Source of the DNA: Methylobacterium terrae
GTDB taxonomy: Bacteria > Pseudomonadota > Alphaproteobacteria > Rhizobiales > Beijerinckiaceae
NCBI RefSeq assembly: GCF_003173755.1
Contig: NZ_CP029553.1
Coordinates: 5,274,001-5,338,000, forward strand
Length of the DNA stretch: 64,000 nt
Direction: 5' to 3'
Under the pieces are notes generated by a model. That model made no database searches and was not told the DNA's origin. It was given only the letters and a program-made list of their open reading frames with translations. Position 1 is the first letter of the stretch, and each line of letters opens with the position of its first letter. Both the position numbers and the translations under genes were made by a program. Positions 9,380 to 17,024 of the stretch are shown here, piece by piece.

Positions 9380-9718
9380 TCAGTACTCCCCGGCCAGCAT
9401 GACGGTCAGCATCCGCGTCGTGATGCTGCTGTCGGCCGGATCCGAGGAGTGCCCCGTCATCGCGCGGTCGTAGTAGTCGATCTTGAAGAACACCCGCTTG
9501 CCTGCAACCTCGAGCGCACCGAAGTCGTGTTCGCCGCGGGGATCGTTGTCGGGCGTGAAGTCGTCGTAGGCGGCGATGGCGTCGAGAATGGTCTGCTGGC
9601 GCTCGCGGCCGAGGGCGATGACGCCAGCGGTCAGCATCAGTAAGCCGCCTGAGAGGGAGCGGCGGAGGATGTCGTTGAGCGCGCGGGTGCGATCCACGTC
9701 GAGGACGGTGGTCAGCAT
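9380..9718 (-). CDS. DUF3768 family protein
   Basis: A 112-residue protein matching DUF3768 along its whole length. It has a start-proximal LNDILRRSLSGG segment, a TAGVIAL core, then NDPRGEHDFGALEV, a VFFKIDYYD strand and a C-terminal RMLTVMLAGEY. These blocks are diagnostic of the family as I remember it. DUF3768 genes are frequent on rhizobial and Methylobacterium plasmids and islands and have no known function. ATG 9718 is the first methionine that begins the conserved region. It is the first gene of a coupled pair with the Ea22-like gene (1-bp gap). Confidence 0.85.
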   Translation of the reverse strand: MLTTVLDVDRTRALNDILRRSLSGGLLMLTAGVIALGRERQQTILDAIAAYDDFTPDNDPRGEHDFGALEVAGKRVFFKIDYYDRAMTGHSSDPADSSITTRMLTVMLAGEY

Positions 9719-9777
9719 GAGAGCCTCGAAGGTTGGAAGGGAGGTAGGCGGCGGCACGGTGCGGCCTGCCACTGGGC

Positions 9778-9804
9778 GCCCGAGCCAGCCTTTGTGGCTC
9801 GGGC
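9778..9804 (-). terminator. Terminator-like hairpin after the 217-residue island gene
   Basis: A perfect 10-bp inverted repeat (GCCCGAGCCA / TGGCTCGGGC) with a 7-nt loop lies 16 bp beyond the stop of the gene at 9820..10473 and ahead of the DUF3768 gene. There is no T tract, so it may be Rho-assisted or only structural. Confidence 0.5.
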
Positions 9805-9819
9805 AGGGGCGCGGAACCG

Positions 9820-10473
9820 CTAAGCTTTGCCGGGCGGCAGCAGGGCGAGTTCGTCGGCCCGACGCAGGATGGTGGGCTGGGTCGGGTAGTCGCGCCAGCG
9901 CAGCGAATGGACGGTGCCGTTGATCCCGATCACCTCCGCCTCCCACCAGCCCTCGTCGGGCCCCTCGTGGGCGAGCACGACGCTACCGAGCCCGATCTCG
10001 TCCCGGTCGCGCGGCAGCTTGTGCCCGACGAAGGGTCCGGGCGGAGCGGGCGGCGGAGGGGCTGCCGTCGTCGCGCGGGGCAGCGTTCCCCTCCCCGGCT
10101 CTTGCGTTGCCGCGGGCGAGCCATCCTCGTCGGCAGGAGCTAGGCCCGTGCCATCTGGATCCACCTGAACGCCGGCGAGCTCGAGGAGGCGGGGGAATAG
10201 CTCGCGCCGGATGTAGGGGATGAAGGCGCGGCCGCTGCCGAACAGCCGGCCATGGGTGAACTGATCGGCGAAAGTGCGCTGCTCGTCGTCGGCGAGCTGC
10301 AACACCCGAAGGTTCATCACCTCGGCCGCTTGCGCCGCGAGTTTGGCCTCGCTGACATCGAACCAGGCGGCCCGGGGCCGGCCGGCATCATCGCGCCCAA
10401 ACAGGACGAGCGCCGGTGTCATGGGCCGCAGCGGCACTTCGGCGACGAGTTGGAGAGCAGCTTTGCCACTCAT
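9820..10473 (-). CDS. Hypothetical protein of genomic-island type
   Basis: A 217-residue cytosolic protein I do not recognise. An N-terminal folded part (about 1-120) contains VLFGRDDAGRPRAAWFD and RTFADQFTHGRLFGSGRAFIPYIRR. A Pro/Ala-rich linker (about 125-160) follows. The C-terminal part (about 160-217) has the pattern GSVVLAHEGPDEGWWEAEVIGING..SLRWRDYP, which resembles a small Tudor/SH3-like barrel, but that is a guess. ATG 10473 has a good ribosome-binding site (TAGGAGC). An intrinsic-terminator-like hairpin lies just upstream in the leader (10484..10517), so expression may be attenuated. Confidence 0.65.
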   Translation of the reverse strand: MSGKAALQLVAEVPLRPMTPALVLFGRDDAGRPRAAWFDVSEAKLAAQAAEVMNLRVLQLADDEQRTFADQFTHGRLFGSGRAFIPYIRRELFPRLLELAGVQVDPDGTGLAPADEDGSPAATQEPGRGTLPRATTAAPPPPAPPGPFVGHKLPRDRDEIGLGSVVLAHEGPDEGWWEAEVIGINGTVHSLRWRDYPTQPTILRRADELALLPPGKA

Positions 10474-10483
10474 CAGAGTGCTC

Positions 10484-10517
10484 CTAAAACGAAGAAGGCC
10501 CCCGGAGCGGGGGCCTT
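10484..10517 (-). terminator. Intrinsic terminator in the leader of the 217-residue gene
   Basis: Read on the minus strand, a 10-bp GC stem (AAGGCCCCCG / CGGGGGCCTT) with a 3-nt loop is followed by TTCTTCGTTTT. This is a textbook intrinsic terminator. The ribosome-binding site and ATG 10473 begin immediately after it. It either ends transcripts arriving from upstream or attenuates this gene. Confidence 0.65.
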
Positions 10518-11060
10518 GACGGAAATGTTTAAGTGGAATGCGCCTTGGCCGGGCTGCGGCTGCCATCGATATCGGATAGGGGAGGGTGGTTTCTGGCCCA
10601 TAGTAAGGCTCCTTGGCTTACGTCGATCAGCGCCACTGCGGTGCGCCAGCCGGTTTTCGGCAATATCGATATTACACGAAAATACAGATTAATCAATATA
10701 CATGCGTATATCAGCAATAGTAGATAATTTTCGATTATGAAATCTGGCCGCACACTACCTGCTACCACTGGCGACAGGCGTCAACATTGTGCTGGCAGCG
10801 TAGTTTGTGACAGCCTGCGCCGATGCGCCACTTACGACCCCGCTCAAACGCTCCATCTGTGCCCACCCAATCCGCATCCATAACCCGCCGCAGGCTGCAA
10901 GAAAGTCCACTTTACGGCCCGGCCGCTCAAGTGACTAATTGGGACTGAAGTATAACTGAAGCCGCCATCCTTATAGCCTCGCAACAGTATGACTTCACAA
11001 ATTCAACATGCTCACGCGAACTCGCGACCGCGCTGATCCGCCCGGTAAAAATATCTTTGC
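10518..11060. other. AT-rich intergenic stretch, no convincing gene
   Basis: About 540 bases with no gene I can support. Bases 10655-10745 are strikingly AT-rich for this genome and contain the 12-bp palindrome AATATCGATATT (10661-10672), suggesting a promoter or regulatory region for the minus-strand genes to the left. A 79-codon minus-strand frame at 10529..10768 has no recognisable content. The ABC-3C ATPase ends at 11061. Confidence 0.5.
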
Positions 11061-13016
11061 TTACACTTGATTTGCGGTAAGATTTGGCCAGCTGTCAGGC
11101 ACTAGCGCCGGCGGCTTCGTCCATGGAGGCTCCACAAGTGATTTTTGAAACCAGTCGTCCCGCAGGTTAGCATGTTCCGAAACTATTAGCTGAAAGCCTG
11201 GTGTGTCTTTTGTAACGAAGCGCAACATTATAGCAAACAACCTGCGAACGGTCTCAAGATCGACGTCGCCCTGTTCGGTTTCGTCAACGGTGCCACCGAC
11301 ACTTTTATAGCTCGTCTCCGAAGGGAAGTAGACCTGCGTTGGCTGGTCGATCAACATGAAGCCTGGAACCGGAAGGCCATATCCGGACGTGAAGCGGTGG
11401 AAAGCTAGCAACGCCCCTAGATGATAGGCGAGATGGTTAGCGCCGCCGCCGCTTTTGTACATGTATACCGGACGCCCAGGCCGGTCGATCACAACTGTAA
11501 GCGATCGAAGATCCAACCTTGCCGGAAATTCGCCAAATTCGCCGCCGAGCTCACGAATGTAGCCTGACATGTGCTGCGCGATGTTGCTAAGGGCAGCTTG
11601 AAGTCGATCTTCGGAGTCATCTGCGCCGATTTGCTCCTCCAAGTCCTCGATCCGCCGTCGCAGACGTCGCTCCTCATTTTGAAGCTTCGTTAGCTCATGT
11701 TCGGGGATCAGATTTTCGAGAAAAAAACTGATGCGCCCCACGACATGTGCGGCCGCATTGTTCCGATTACCCATTTCCTCGAGGAATTCATTTGCAGAAA
11801 TCGCCGATGCAAGTTCGACCTCCTTCGTGGCGATTAACCTAGTGACCTGTGAGGATTCCTCAATCTGCGATGCGAGGTATGAGTCGAGAACAGGCTGCTC
11901 GCCGGTGACCGCAGCCAGCTCCCGGTCCAATGACCGGAGCTCACCAAGGAGGGCATCAGCCACCGGACTCGCCATTCCGAGGTCCTTCTCGGCGAATGGC
12001 CACTGCCAATCGCCCGTCTCGGCATTTCGAGGAAGAGCCTTGATGGACGCAAGTCGGTCCTGCTGTTCCAGGACTTCGGACTGAAAACCCGTCGATTGTC
12101 TAGTGAAATGTTGCGCTGCTTTGATGCGGCCCTCTACCTCGCGACGCCGCTCCCTGAGCCTGACAATTTCTCGCTCGATTACGGACACCCGCCGCCCGTC
12201 ATCCTCAGGAACAGGCGTAGGTCGCCACGACAGAGCTTGACGCAGCAAGGAGATCGTATCTTCATCAGCCGTCGCCGCGGATGGTAGGATGCCGACGGCT
12301 CTTGCTTCGGATAGAAGGCCAAAGGCTCGTGCCTCTGAGCCCGTCGCCGCTTCCCTCGCTTGCTGGACCAATTTGGCGTTGAGGCGGAGCTCGCGAAGGG
12401 CGGCGCGTAGCTGTGAGTCGAGCTGAAATTTGTCCTTCCCCGATACACCTAGCACGATAGGCATCGTATCTTTGATGGTCTGCGGCTGGTGGTCTTCATT
12501 CTGCCGATAGAATAGCTGGGTCTTACTCGCGACGAATTCTTGCTTCTGGAACAGATAATAGACAGTATGCTGAATTGTTGCCGCGAAGCTGACGCGACTC
12601 TGATCGATGGGCACGTCGGTGACGTTGTCCGGTATGCCCAGGAGTTTAGAAAGCAGAGCGACAACACCGTCGTCGTTGTCGTTCACAATCAACTCGTCCG
12701 GTTCTGGTGCCTCAACGACAGCTCCTCGTCGAACCATGGCGAGGCTGCAACTGGCCACACCTGGTCGAGGCGCAGGCTTGGCGACTAGCACCTCCTCACC
12801 GGTATAGTGGTAGATCACCGCGTACCAGGCAACACGATCCTGAATTGCCCCTTCAGGCACTAGGAAGGTCGATCGCCCCATACAATACTCGATGATCTCG
12901 GACAACGCCGACTTTCCAGTTGATGAGCGCCCTGTGATGATGTTCAGACCAGCATGGAACATGAGGTCGCGACGTCGCCCATCGCCACTGTAAAGGTGGA
13001 TCGATTTGATCCTCAT
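11061..13016 (-). CDS. ABC-3C system SMC-like ATPase (DUF3732)
   Basis: A 651-residue SMC/Rad50-like ATPase of the DUF3732 group, the motor of three-component ABC (ABC-3C) conflict systems. The start is fixed by the ATGA overlap with the middle-component gene: ATG 13016, stop of the previous gene 13013. The Walker A is GRSSTGKS at residues 29-36. A long charged coiled-coil region (about 210-480) follows. Then come an ABC signature-like KSGGGANHLAYHLGA, a Walker B-like FMLIDQPTQ and an H-loop in LIVSEHANL. By family, it should bind nucleic acid or sense infection and license its effector. It is the third gene of a translationally coupled operon, and codon use is less GC-rich than in the core genome. 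Confidence 0.88.
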   Translation of the reverse strand: MRIKSIHLYSGDGRRRDLMFHAGLNIITGRSSTGKSALSEIIEYCMGRSTFLVPEGAIQDRVAWYAVIYHYTGEEVLVAKPAPRPGVASCSLAMVRRGAVVEAPEPDELIVNDNDDGVVALLSKLLGIPDNVTDVPIDQSRVSFAATIQHTVYYLFQKQEFVASKTQLFYRQNEDHQPQTIKDTMPIVLGVSGKDKFQLDSQLRAALRELRLNAKLVQQAREAATGSEARAFGLLSEARAVGILPSAATADEDTISLLRQALSWRPTPVPEDDGRRVSVIEREIVRLRERRREVEGRIKAAQHFTRQSTGFQSEVLEQQDRLASIKALPRNAETGDWQWPFAEKDLGMASPVADALLGELRSLDRELAAVTGEQPVLDSYLASQIEESSQVTRLIATKEVELASAISANEFLEEMGNRNNAAAHVVGRISFFLENLIPEHELTKLQNEERRLRRRIEDLEEQIGADDSEDRLQAALSNIAQHMSGYIRELGGEFGEFPARLDLRSLTVVIDRPGRPVYMYKSGGGANHLAYHLGALLAFHRFTSGYGLPVPGFMLIDQPTQVYFPSETSYKSVGGTVDETEQGDVDLETVRRLFAIMLRFVTKDTPGFQLIVSEHANLRDDWFQKSLVEPPWTKPPALVPDSWPNLTANQV

Positions 13017-13498
13017 GGACGGACTCCCAACGTCGCATATATAGTGCTTCGATCGCCGATACGGGCGAACTCTTTGCCAAGGAAGGCGGCTGCCCTCTGG
13101 CACTCGATCGACTCCTCGGTACCCGTAAGCTTCTTGCGGACACCTTGAGTGATCCGGAGATGACCACTGTCATTCACTGCAAGCACGCCGGACTGCATCA
13201 AGAGGCCGAACCCCTCGAAAGTAAATGGTAGTATATCAGTGCAGCGTCTGGCCAGCCCGATCTGCAATTCCGGATGCTCGGCGATTATTTTAAGAAAATA
13301 GCTCCTATTATACGCTCTTAATACATCGCTTGTCTGTCGATGAAGACAGAGGGGCAGGACAAGGAGAGACAAGGAGAAGGGCATACCCTTGTCGTTGCTT
13401 TCTTGAAATGACGTAATAGCTCGCGAAAGCACTAGACCGCAGAAGGCGGGGTTGAAGAGATTGCGGATTTCAACCGGGCGCTCGTTCCAGGGCTTCAA
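13013..13498 (-). CDS. ABC-3C system middle component
   Basis: A small protein of about 161 residues with the conserved pattern of ABC-3C middle components: VEIRNLFNPAFCGLVL near the N-terminus, then GMPFSLSLLVLPLCLH. I place the start at TTG 13498, which overlaps the TGA of the effector gene (13495-13497) as TTGA and has GAGG upstream. An ATG at 13549 would add 17 residues that overlap the effector frame. The gene ends in an ATGA overlap with the ATPase. In the family this component is thought to bridge ATPase and effector; its molecular action is unknown. It contains no catalytic motif that I can see. Confidence 0.82.
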   Translation of the reverse strand: MKPWNERPVEIRNLFNPAFCGLVLSRAITSFQESNDKGMPFSLSLLVLPLCLHRQTSDVLRAYNRSYFLKIIAEHPELQIGLARRCTDILPFTFEGFGLLMQSGVLAVNDSGHLRITQGVRKKLTGTEESIECQRAAAFLGKEFARIGDRSTIYATLGVRP

Positions 13499-14688
13499 GC
13501 GGTGACCTCTAACATGCTGGCGAGGCGTTGGAGGAACCTCGGATGCCAATGCACCCGCGGGCTTGGTTCAACGTTGGCGAGCATGTGGAACGTCCCTCTC
13601 ACGACATAGAGCTCGGTGACGCGCTCTCTGATCCGTAAGTAACCTGTTTGCGTCTGTGCCCACTCGTACAGCTTCCGCCCGGCCAATTGACACAGCTCCT
13701 CGGCGCTCTCTTCGTCGAGCAGTTCACATGCGATCTCGCGAAATCTGTCCCATTCCTCTACAATACGGTCCTCGTAGTCTTCGATTTCGTTTGACACAAG
13801 AAGGCTCTCACGAGCCCAGTTCGATCGCTGCTGGAACGCACGATAGTAGTCGACAATAGCGTGACGGATTCGGCCCTCGGAGAGACCTAGCACGCGCAGC
13901 TGCTCTACGAAGGTTCTAGGGTCAGAAGCGGTGTCGATGGTCTCAGGCTTCTTTCCCCGAAAATCGATGGGTAAGTTGTCCGATTTATAGGCGTCGTTGA
14001 TTGCGCTCAATTTATCGGAGACATCAGCGATGCGGATCGGGTCTCGTCCTCCACCGACGAGATGGTTCGTCACGACGTTCACCCACCACCCTTCGAGGCG
14101 CTCAAAAACAGCTTGGCGATTACGACGGTCCACCGCACGTAATCGCTGCTCGATCATTGCCGGAAGCTGATCGATGCGAGCCGTCTCCTGCACGATGGTG
14201 ATACGGCCATAGAAATCGCGCCGCTGTGCTTCAGTTAGGACATCCAGTTCGACGGCGATTTTCGTAATTAGATCCGACTTGCTGAGGGTAAGGGTCTCGG
14301 CGGCCTTCTCAGCGCGAACCGCGTCGTCTTGGCCGTGACCGAGGAACAGGGCGAGGAACGAGTTGACTGGCACGCTCGCCGTGGTGACCAGGATGAAGCG
14401 TACGTCGGGGCCAGATCCATACCCGGAATCCGCGTAGAGCACGAGCCATATTCGAACCGACTTCCAGAAGTCCGCAGACAGATCCGTTAACCTGTCGCCT
14501 TCGGCCTTATGCTTCAGGGACGACGATGCGATAGACCCATCCGCCGACACATATTCAACATCATCGTTGCGCTCAATGAATAACTGGCCGCTATCTGGAA
14601 GGTCTAAAACCTTTAGAAGAGAGTAGCGATATTGGAAAAAATAGCCCAAGCCCTGAGGAGCAGCCGAGAACGGTGACGTGGACATCAC
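13495..14688 (-). CDS. ABC-3C system effector with putative restriction-fold nuclease N-terminus
   Basis: A 397-residue protein, first gene of the three-gene operon. The N-terminal region (about 12-75) has GLGYFFQYRYSLLKVL, then IERNDDVEY and SSLKHK. This spacing resembles REase-fold nucleases such as Cap4/DUF4297, with E39, D42/D43 and K59/K61 as candidate active-site residues. The next segment LTDLSADFWKSVRIW is typical of ABC-3C effectors. The remainder (about 130-397) is helical and probably binds the middle component. Methionine 1 or 2 (14688 or 14685) could be the start. The nuclease assignment is inferred from motif spacing. The usual E/Q before the last lysine is not clear, so activity is unproven. 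Confidence 0.75.
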   Translation of the reverse strand: MMSTSPFSAAPQGLGYFFQYRYSLLKVLDLPDSGQLFIERNDDVEYVSADGSIASSSLKHKAEGDRLTDLSADFWKSVRIWLVLYADSGYGSGPDVRFILVTTASVPVNSFLALFLGHGQDDAVRAEKAAETLTLSKSDLITKIAVELDVLTEAQRRDFYGRITIVQETARIDQLPAMIEQRLRAVDRRNRQAVFERLEGWWVNVVTNHLVGGGRDPIRIADVSDKLSAINDAYKSDNLPIDFRGKKPETIDTASDPRTFVEQLRVLGLSEGRIRHAIVDYYRAFQQRSNWARESLLVSNEIEDYEDRIVEEWDRFREIACELLDEESAEELCQLAGRKLYEWAQTQTGYLRIRERVTELYVVRGTFHMLANVEPSPRVHWHPRFLQRLASMLEVTA

Positions 14689-15207
14689 GCTGCTCGATCG
14701 GAGGCTTTGACGTCAAGGGCGAGCAATGGAACATACCCTTTCGAAACGAACAACCAAACCACACATCGAGTGTATTCGATGATTGCAGCCGATGCCAGAC
14801 CGATCATCGGCACTTCGCATCAATCGCTCTGACGAAACAGATCGCAATCGCCATGTCCCCGAAATCGGCATCCTTCGGTGCGATATGACGCCAAGTGGCT
14901 TGACCAAGGTGGGCGCGAAGCCGCGAGTCCGCTGTCTGGCTAACGCTTGAGACCCGCTGATGGCGGGACACCGACACCCGGTCTCCAGCTCGCTCACAGT
15001 TGTGTTCGAATACCTGCTGTTATCCAGGCGCAGCGGCTCATGAAACCTGAAATGGCATAGTTTCGTATGCCGCTTGTTTGGCTGTGCGGCACCCCCTGAC
15101 GACGGTTTAGTCAAATGACGGCAGATAATATCATTGTAAAATTATACTACCGCTGCCTGTATACACTTGATGATCCTTGCGTATACATGTGTATCGCTGA
15201 AGCGCAG
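14689..15207. other. Intergenic stretch between effector and integrase; possible gene relic
   Basis: No intact gene is supported. On the minus strand between about 15000 and 14800 one frame reads as a plausible protein fragment (for example LGQATWRHIAPKDADFGDM) ending at a TGA near 14800, with a stop upstream and no good start, so it may be a decayed gene. The part at 15115-15200 is very AT-rich and holds TGTATACA and GTATACATGTGTAT, palindrome-like sequences that may be regulator or recombinase sites. Confidence 0.4.
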
Positions 15208-16737
15208 CTATAGATTGGGAATTTTTTCTATTTCTCTTTTCATTGCTTGAATGTCATACTCGCCATAACCATCACCGACAGAGCGATGCGCGTGTCCGGT
15301 GATGGCGTCGGTCACGTCACCGGCGAGACCGTGATTCCGAGCCAAAGTCTTGAAACGGTGCCGCCACGAGTGATTCGGGGCAAGGCGCTGATCGGTCAGG
15401 CCGAGCCCGCGCACCCATCGACCGAGGATCTTGGTGCCGTTGCCGCCGCGCTTGCCGAACTTGTCCGGTGGCAGATCAGGGAACAGCGGCCCAGCCTTCT
15501 GTCGGCGTACAAAGTCGAGGAAGCCAGCCATGATGAGCGCGGAGTGCAGGGGCACCGTCCGCTCCGAACCGATATTCTTCAGCGACCCAGCTTCGGCATC
15601 GAAGTGCATCACGGGGATCCCGTCGACCTCGCTGATATCCTGAACGCGCAGTTGACAAACCTCCGACAGCCGCGCACCGGAGTAGGCGCAGACGAGTGGC
15701 ACCCATCGCTTAACCGGATCGCTCTCGGCAGCAGCCGCCTGCAAGATCTGGGCGGCCTCAGCGTCCTTAAAGCCGCGCTTGCCCTGTCCCGGCTTCTGTT
15801 TGACGCTGATCGTGATTCGTTCGGCAGCGTTCTCAGTGAGTCGGCGGTTGTCGACGCCCCACCGCAGGATCGCCCGAACGGGCGCCAAACGACTCTCGCG
15901 GATGGTTTTTGCGGCAAGGCCGGACGCGACGAGGCTGTTCTTCCAAGCGATCAGATCCTCGCTCGTGACCCGGGCTGCGTCGCGATGTCCGAGGAACTCG
16001 GCAAGCTGCACTATGACGCGCTTCCAATCGTAAAGCGTCTTCTCGGCCGGCTTGCGCTCTGCGGCCCAGCCTTTCACGAGCTCATCGAACTCGACCTTCG
16101 ACGGCGAGGCCTTGGTGATCGGCACAGAAGCTGCAAAGCGGGGTCGCACAAGCGGTGCTTCGTCACCCACATCGCCAAGCGCGAATCGCTCCAGAGTCAG
16201 GCTGGCGCGCTGGAGTGACGCCCCGACCGCCTTGGCGAGGGTGCGGCGACCGTCCTTGTCGACGACCAAGCCCTTCGCTTCGATGAGTTGATCGGCCTGC
16301 TCGAAGCAGAGCACCTCCATCCCGTCCTCACCGCGGTCGGCGTACTCGCCGTGGAGCACCTGATGGATCAGGTCCGGCCGACCCCACAGGCCGGCCCTCC
16401 TGTTCCGCCACAGGCGCTCGAAGAGATCGGTCCGCCACGGGTTGCGGCTCGGATTGTCGCGGTGGAGGGCCACCCAGTCGTCGCAAACAGGGGAGGCGAG
16501 TTCGTGGGCCTCTCGCTCGCTTAACGCCTTCGGGCCGGCCTCAAGCGCGGCCAGCCATTCCTCGATTTCGCGGATCGCCTCGGGGTGCAGCCGGCGGGCT
16601 TCGTCGGGGTCCTTCGTCCCGAGGCTGACCATCACGGTCCACTTGCCGACCAGCGGGCGCAGGTGGGCCGGCACGCCCTTGCGAGCGTAGTAGACGCCGT
16701 TGTGGTGCTTCCAGGGACGGGCCATCGGCAGGGGCAT
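15208..16737 (-). CDS. Tyrosine recombinase / site-specific integrase
   Basis: A 509-residue phage-type integrase. The N-terminal arm-binding region starts MPLPMARPWKHHNGVYY and continues through GTKDPDEARR, as in DUF6538-type integrases. A SAM-like core-binding domain lies at about 215-305. The catalytic domain (about 320-500) shows the first Arg in YSGARLSEVCQLR, the H-x-x-R box in HSWRHRFKTLAR, the second His in ITGHAHRS and the nucleophile region GYGEY near the C-terminus. ATG 16737 is preferred; the frame stays open to 16791. The gene ends an acquired region and points away from the tRNA-Ser gene whose 3' end lies 86 bp from the start, the classical arrangement for integration at a tRNA. 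Confidence 0.92.
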   Translation of the reverse strand: MPLPMARPWKHHNGVYYARKGVPAHLRPLVGKWTVMVSLGTKDPDEARRLHPEAIREIEEWLAALEAGPKALSEREAHELASPVCDDWVALHRDNPSRNPWRTDLFERLWRNRRAGLWGRPDLIHQVLHGEYADRGEDGMEVLCFEQADQLIEAKGLVVDKDGRRTLAKAVGASLQRASLTLERFALGDVGDEAPLVRPRFAASVPITKASPSKVEFDELVKGWAAERKPAEKTLYDWKRVIVQLAEFLGHRDAARVTSEDLIAWKNSLVASGLAAKTIRESRLAPVRAILRWGVDNRRLTENAAERITISVKQKPGQGKRGFKDAEAAQILQAAAAESDPVKRWVPLVCAYSGARLSEVCQLRVQDISEVDGIPVMHFDAEAGSLKNIGSERTVPLHSALIMAGFLDFVRRQKAGPLFPDLPPDKFGKRGGNGTKILGRWVRGLGLTDQRLAPNHSWRHRFKTLARNHGLAGDVTDAITGHAHRSVGDGYGEYDIQAMKREIEKIPNL

Positions 16738-16758
16738 TTGTACCACCCGTTTGTACCA
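16737..16758 (-). repeat. Direct repeat TTTGTACCA before the integrase gene
   Basis: Two copies of TTTGTACCA (16737-16745 and 16750-16758) repeat with a 13-bp period; the first abuts the integrase ATG. Between integrase and tRNA such short direct repeats are candidates for recombinase arm-type sites or autoregulatory sites. Confidence 0.4.
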
Positions 16759-16822
16759 AGCGGGCCGTACGAAACCGTTGCGGGACAGCAACTTACCGGA
16801 ATGATTGAGCTTTTAGCAAGCC

Positions 16823-16912
16823 TGGCGGAGAGGGAGGGATTCGAACCCCCGATGGACTTGCGCCCATGCCGCATTTCGAGTGCGGTGCATTCAACCGCTC
16901 TGCCACCTCTCC
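16823..16912 (-). tRNA. tRNA-Ser (anticodon CGA)
   Basis: A 90-nt class II tRNA read on the minus strand. The acceptor stem is GGAGAGG/CCTCTCC with discriminator G and an encoded CCA at 16823-16825. The anticodon stem CCGCA/TGCGG encloses a loop with CGA, reading serine codon UCG. A long variable arm (CATGGGCGCAAGTCCATC) confirms tRNA-Ser. The 3' end faces the integrase gene, so it is the probable attachment site of the element to the left. Confidence 0.96.
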
Positions 16913-17024
16913 GCGGCGCGCCGTCGCCAGCGCAGGCGGGGCTTTAGCACGGGCTCTCGCGAAACCACAAGCGGGGTCCGACGAGAAATCGCACCGCCCT
17001 GCGCGGGTCGTCGGTCGCGGGGCG

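Noticed and set aside
10529..10768. A 79-codon minus-strand frame with a hydrophobic segment
   Set aside because: It lies across an AT-rich promoter-like stretch and has no ribosome-binding site that I trust; the hydrophobic part comes from AT-rich codons.
14713..15114. A 133-codon minus-strand frame upstream of the ABC-3C operon
   Set aside because: Composition and residues are not protein-like in this frame; another frame reads better but lacks a start. Treated as intergenic with a possible relic.
11061..15180. Shared 10-mer TACACTTGAT at the ABC-3C ATPase stop and near 15167, considered as element ends
   Set aside because: The first copy is simply the last codons of the ATPase gene, and ten bases are too few to call a direct repeat.
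15115..15207. Palindrome-like TGTATACA and GTATACATGTGTAT as a phage-type operator
   Set aside because: The region is AT-rich and only partly symmetric; I could not tell operator from composition effects, so it is mentioned only in the intergenic entry.
1..16822. A second copy of the tRNA-Ser 3' end as left attachment site
   Set aside because: I looked for the T-arm to CCA sequence on the left side and did not find it; the far junction is probably outside the window.
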